From Mangifera indica (taxonomy: Eukaryota > Streptophyta > Magnoliopsida > Sapindales > Anacardiaceae), in contig NC_058140.1 of the NCBI RefSeq assembly GCF_011075055.1, forward strand, positions 6,487,488 to 6,551,487: a DNA stretch of 64,000 nucleotides, in the 5' to 3' direction. Of the stretch, positions 59,448 to 64,000 are shown piece by piece. The notes beneath the pieces are model-generated. The model was not told the DNA's origin. It ran no database searches and saw nothing but the letters and a program-made list of their open reading frames with translations. The position numbers and the translations under genes were made by a program. How positions within the stretch are numbered: the stretch's first letter is position 1; every line of letters starts with the position of its first letter.

Positions 59448-60169
59448 CTAAAAGACACCATCATGGATCTACCATGCTTGGAAAACACAAGCTTAGAGAA
59501 ATGTCATAGATATGAACTTTTTTAATCAAATCTTTCCATAAAAATGATATAAAACATTTAAAATGTTCTAGTGAGCTTTCTCATTAGATTTCCCAGTACA
59601 TAATAATCGCCAGAGACCAAGAACTTGTTTATCAATGACATTGAAGAACTGGAATTCCAATTATGCAAAAATATGAGATATTAAGCTTCCAATTATGCTC
59701 GAAAAAAAAAATTTAATTTCCAAAACAACAAAAGTACATACTTCCATTCATTACACATAAACAGTAAGAATTCACAATAAGAAACCAGCATCATAGCCAG
59801 TCAAATAAGAAAAAAATCAAAATTATATTCTTTTCTAGAGTTTATACCCAAAGGTCAAAATAAACAAAAAGCAGAAAAGCCCTAACCTGTAATTCTTGAT
59901 CAAGGGACAAAGACAAAAAGAGGGAGAGGGTTTAAACGAAGGGCTTTTTGGAAGAATGAAAATATTGTTTAACGAGGTAATGTTTCACAATACCCATGTC
60001 AATTTAGAGACAATATTGTGCATCATAACACATGTTAGTTGTAGATTGAATGGGTTGACTATTTTGTCCTTACATTTGATTACTAAAAAGTATGACGGGT
60101 AACCATAGTGAAATAAATTTGTGTCTCAAGGACCTGGTTAGTAAAAACACGAATTATTCATATTCTCGT
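59448..60169. other. upstream of the Cys-rich fragment; possible 5' exon
   Basis: On the minus strand a CT-rich stretch (CCCTCTCCCTCTTTTTGTC, about 59930-59912) followed by a donor CAG|GTTAGG at 59887/59886 looks like a plant 5' leader exon and would give an intron of ~440 bp before 59447. No TATA box is evident. Confidence 0.35.
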
Positions 60170-61050
60170 TTTAAACATAGGCTAGATGACTATTTTCCAC
60201 CTAAGTTTAGATACGTTCTCAAAATCATACCCATAGGGTTTGAAAAGCTCAAAGCCCTACTCATCTATTTAAAATCTCAGTTAAAGTTAAAAATAAAACT
60301 GTTATTTAACAAAAAAAATTAAAGTTTTATTATTTTATCCCCTTCAATTTAAAAATTTCACAATTTTTCCCTACCCGAAGTTTAAAAAATAAACATTTTT
60401 CTCTTAAAGTTTGCAAATCATCGCCAGAGACATTGAAGTTTACTGTCTCCAACCACATTAGCTCTCCCTCCTAGCTTATCTCTCCTTGTCAATCAAATCT
60501 CAACCACTGATAAAATAGATTTCTTCCAACAAAAATGATATCGTCTTAGACAAAGATGATTGTTAGAGGTCTTACACGACCACGTCATCTTTGTTTGAGA
60601 ACTTTGATGGTCATCTTCGTTTGAGACCTCTAACGATCATTTTCATCTGAAATGAAGATACTCCAAGGAAGACATCTTTGTTTGAGGAAATCTGTTTCGT
60701 TGGTGGTTGGGATTTTGATCGACATGGAAAGATAAGTTATATGGGAGAGTGAATATGGCTAAAAACTACCGTCTTTGATGACAGTTTGTAAACCCTAGGG
60801 GGACAATGTTGATTTTTCAAAGTTTGGATGGAAGAGAATTACGAGATGTTCAAACTGAGGGGAGAAAATGTAATAAAACTTTTGTTTTAAATTTTTTTAA
60901 ATTAAATAACGATTTTACCCTTAACCCTAATTGAGATTTTAAATCCTAACTAAGATTTTAAATAGATGGGTATTTTAGGCTTTTCAAACCCTACGCATAT
61001 TAAACAGGCGTAAACTTGGGTAGGAAATAGCCCTTTGGCCTTTAAACATA
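60170..61050. mobile_element. second complete foldback MULE-type element
   Basis: Element 60180-61040 (861 bp). TTTAAACATA occurs at 60170-60179 and 61041-61050, a perfect 10-bp match of which 9 are probably the TSD. Ends GGCTAGATGACTATTTTCC and GGAAATAGCCCTTTGGCC. The centre is self-complementary, with repeated TTCGTTTGAGA and AAACAAAGATGAC motifs. No coding capacity. It is more diverged than the copy at 33137. Confidence 0.88.
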
Positions 61051-62344
61051 TCATTCCAAATTTTTGAACCCCACGCATATAAAACACTTATTTTATCCGT
61101 TTCTTGTATTAAATGCATATTTTGTATCCTTTTTATAAAATTTTCAAAGTACGAAACTATCTCTTATATTTTTAATTAATTATCATAATGTCATAACTAT
61201 ATAAAACAAAAAAACTCAATTTTTTATTATCCAAATCTCTAACTTCTCCTGAAAATTTTTTGTGATGATTGAATCTTGATTATATATTATATTAAATAAT
61301 TAATTAGATACTTTATATTTAAATTATTAACTAGAAAATCTATGAAAAATACTAAAATTATTATTGATATTACCATATTTTTAAAAACATATTATTGATT
61401 ATGTATTGTATTAAACTCGTATATACATGTATCATATCCTTTTTGTGTCTGAATTTTATGACTATTTTTTTGTAAACGTATTTTTTATCATTTATCGTAT
61501 TATATCCGTATAATTCACTTACCTTTTTTCTCTATTGGTATCTTGTATTTACCAACTAGGCTCAAAGGTAGCTTGATAGTAAAGAAAGTAATTTTAAATA
61601 TAATAGTATGGATTCAAATTATACTATGAGGTAGTGTTTGGTTGAAAATAATTAACGATTTCTTTGGTAATTTATTTTTATAACTAACATCACTTTGTTT
61701 ATAATCTATTTTTGTGATAACTATTTATTTTTGATGATAAAAAATTACTCATACTAAATGCATCGATAGTTTGTGGTTCAATAGGGCATTAAATGATTAA
61801 ATTTAAGATGGTTAACTCTACTACTTTTTATGCTTTTAAAAGAAGATAAGGTAGTGTAATTTAGTGAAATGAGAGCTCACCACCTTCAAAAATATAATGT
61901 AAAATTTGTTTTGAAGAATGAAACACTCTACTGAGGATTGGAGTTTCAATTGCTTAATTGTGATGCTTGAAGCATGTTTTCTTTTAATGTTTTTGAAACT
62001 AGATAACGAGGTGTCAAAGTGGTAAAGAAGTTATTGGTGGTGTAACTCATGATAGTTGTGGAGTTGCGGCTATGCAGTTGGAAAGAGTGTAAAGTAAGAT
62101 CCAAAGTAATTCATAATAATCAAAGATTATTTCAAATCAAATGCTCTCTTTATAGAATAAGGAATAGAGATGTCCCAGCCTATTAACCAAATGCCTCCTC
62201 AACAGTGCAAGGAATTTGACATGTTTTGATTTGCACCAATATTGGCCACCAAATCCCTTGTACTCTAGCCTTTATACCCTGTCAATACCGTTAGCTCAAA
62301 AGAAGGAAGAGATCGGAGAGGACATTGAAAGAGATGTTAGAAAC
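61051..62344. other. intergenic, AT-rich
   Basis: AT-rich sequence. Around 61550-61625 GGCTCAAAGGTAGCTTGATAG followed by GGATTCAAATT looks a little like tRNA-type A and B boxes of a SINE, but it is not enough to call. Otherwise nothing is recognised. Confidence 0.35.
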
Positions 62345-62680
62345 GGAAGTTGAAGAGTAGGGTAAAACTACTATTTTTGAAAGTTTTCGGGGGTGGTGGT
62401 AGTTTGAAAAAAATGAAAACCCTAAGTTTAGGGGTTAAAATGTTACTTTTCAAAGTTTAAAAACTTTAGGCAATGGTAAAATTGTTAGTTTCTAAAACCT
62501 AGGGGGGCAAGAATAAATTTTATATCTTTTAAATATAAATAGTAAAATAACCATTTTACCCTTCTACCAGAAAAAATTAACAGAAATTGGGTCATAGGTG
62601 GAAGTTTGGGTTTTTTAATTACTGTGGGTATGATTTTGAATTTGAGCTGAAACTTTGGGTGGAAAATAGTCCTTTTTCCT
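62345..62680. mobile_element. half copy of the foldback family (right arm)
   Basis: Parallels the right arm of 33137-33932: CAAAGTTTAAAAACTTTAGG, AACCTAGGGGGGCAAG, ACCATTTTACCCTTCTACC, and the end GGGTGGAAAATAGTCCTTTTTCC. There is no matching left arm or TSD. Confidence 0.65.
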
Positions 62681-62900
62681 AAAGAAAAACAATATCTTAA
62701 AATAAAATATGTTTTACTGATGATGAATATGGTGATATATATCGTCTACATTTCACTTTACGTATTAAATTAGGCAAATTACAATCAAATATGTAATTAA
62801 AATTAATTACAATAAAAAAAATACCAACTAAGATAAATATTCCTATGTGTATGAAAATGAATCAATTATAAGCAAACATGAGATTTGGGACATTTGAACC

Positions 62901-63092
62901 TTAATCCTTTTCCAAGTGAAGAAACAGGTTCGTACCCTAAGAAGAAAACTCTAAGAACAGTTGTATATATCACAAACACAAAAACCTATTCTTTTATAAA
63001 CAAATTATCATCCATATCCAGACTTGCATATATATAAAATGTTATAATAATAAAACATTTATGAATTATTGACATCAAATGGTAGACCATAG
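62901..63092. repeat. copy of an RZ-1A intron segment
   Basis: Colinear with 38956-39172 (same strand), with substitutions and small indels. Before and after these limits the two places are unrelated. Confidence 0.75.
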
Positions 63093-63582
63093 TTGTCAAA
63101 GGTGAGGCTTTACCCAAGGCAATAGCCACATCACCTTTGAGTATGTAAAAGAGACCAATGGTTCAAAGGCGATTGCCTTAAGTACTTTTTTAGCGCCTTT
63201 GGAGAAGTTTTAGGCACCGAAAAGTATGCTTATTACCACCTAACTATCTTCGACTAGATTAGAGGGCAACCAACAATTTACGGACAAATTTCGACTCAAT
63301 TTTAGGCTTTTCAATAGGTTTTGGGCAATTTTCGATCAAATATGAAGGGTTATTGGCGCTTTTTGAGGTCTCCAGTAAAGTTTAAGGTTGTCAAAGAGAT
63401 TTCTACAAGTTTCCAGCTCAATGGTGAATTCTAAAGTTGCAAAAGAGATTGTCGACAAGTTTTAAGGCTGATGAAGAGATTGCTAGAGAGAATTAAGGTC
63501 ATTAGATAAGTTGCTGATCAATGATCCCTTACAAATGGTTGCTAGAGAGGTCCAAACATGATAACCAATTATTGGTCAGATC
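63093..63582. other. intergenic, decayed repeat-like
   Basis: Contains repeated AAGGTGAGGC, CAAGGCAATAGCC and GGCGATTGCC type motifs (63095-63180), common in old plant DNA transposons, and GAGAGRTT repeats near 63440-63560. No boundary can be set. Confidence 0.35.
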
Positions 63583-64000
63583 TGATGTGAAGTAGGACAA
63601 GCATTGATGGTGTTACAATATCATTTACAGGAACGTTTAAGGTTGATATCATTCAACAGACGCAAAGGGATACCAAAAATTCTTACAAGCTTTGCAAAGG
63701 AATTTTTAAGTAAACCCAAATAAAAAGTTTTATTAATAACTTGAATTGAACACTTTGAATGACAAAACTCATGTCTTTATATAGGTTTATTTCTCCTAAC
63801 TAGACTAGAAAAATATAAACCATAAGAAAAACTATTTTAATTAAACTTTCTTAAACAATAACTTTTTAAAACTTATTATTTCCTAAATCAAAATAGGACA
63901 CTCACCAAAAATAAAATAAGACTCTTAACTTATTTAGGAAAACTAATATTAATAAAATTTTATTAATTAAATAAGACTTAGGATTCTTTATGCATAAGGC
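63583..64000 (-). repeat. LTR of the element C family, cut by the window end
   Basis: On minus it ends about GTCCTACTTCACATCA at 63583. From there it is colinear with 15457-15815 (TGTCTTTATATA box near 63772, TAGACTAGAAAAATATAAA, TTATTATTTCCTAAATC). The flank has no primer-binding site like that at 15441, so it may be a solo LTR or a 3' LTR. Confidence 0.78.

Noticed and set aside
59207..59509. A 100-codon plus-strand frame with a hydrophobic segment (ILCFFALLFFILIAC)
   Set aside because: It overlaps, antisense, the cysteine-rich frame, which has splice-like borders and patterned cysteines. The hydrophobic run is the complement of a Lys/Arg-rich stretch (AAG/AGA codons read as CTT/TCT).
61550..61625. 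tRNA-like A and B box (possible SINE)
   Set aside because: The B box GGATTCAAATT is poor and no poly(A), poly(T) or TSD could be found.

Overview
This is a flowering-plant (very likely eudicot) nuclear window: AT-rich, with long introns, a plant-type RNA-binding protein gene and dense nested plant transposons. I see no bacterial operons, CRISPR array, rRNA or tRNA gene. Only one gene looks intact: an RZ-1A-type RRM plus CCHC zinc-knuckle protein on the minus strand (coding exons 38833-38723 and 36175-35669, 205 residues, with introns in both UTRs). A second host-like sequence, a broken cysteine-rich protein fragment, lies at 59447-59095 on the minus strand. Almost everything else is transposon-derived and decayed.

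Layout. 1-5837: two head-to-head, internally deleted Ty3/gypsy elements of one family (A on minus, B on plus), A apparently inserted in B's 5' LTR. 7526-8501: a solo LTR of the same family with a perfect 5-bp target-site duplication (TSD). 9395-9675: half of a Mutator-like foldback element. 10402-11357: a large inverted repeat with ~460-bp arms and a 30-bp loop. 11358-16020: a decayed Reina-like gypsy element C on minus, with an LTR inserted in gag (13614-14616). 16026-22283: a plant L1-type LINE on plus ending in poly(A), whose ORF1 is split by a solo LTR (16850-17825) with a perfect TSD. 22474-32132: a structurally complete but coding-dead Tekay/Del-like chromovirus on minus with 2.4-kb LTRs, PBS, PPT and TSD ATAAA. 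33137-33932: a complete foldback MULE derivative with a 9-bp TSD. 35170-41040: the RZ-1A gene. 42160-43206: a hAT-type MITE and a solo LTR of the element C family. About 44340-53200: an autonomous-type MULE wreck (MuDR transposase on plus, convergent Ulp1/DUF1985 gene on minus), peppered with hAT-type MITEs. 53200-59090: no recognisable gene. 59095-59887: the cysteine-rich fragment and a possible upstream exon. 60180-61040: a second complete foldback element. 62345-64000: a half foldback, a copy of a piece of the RZ-1A 5'-UTR intron, and an element C LTR running off the end.

The insertions can be ordered. Solo LTRs and MITEs sit inside the LINE, the MULE and element C, so those hosts are older. 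The only pathway-level relation is within elements: gag-pol of the LTR elements, ORF1/ORF2 of the LINE, transposase and Ulp1 of the MULE. Nothing here is convincingly a new biological system. The most unusual items are the long hairpin locus, the MITE-riddled Ulp1-MULE with a tandemly amplified ~300-bp segment, a U3-encoded reading frame kept in several LTR copies, and the cysteine-rich fragment with a single in-frame stop. All boundaries and homologies were read by eye; family names rest on motif recognition, not on searches.
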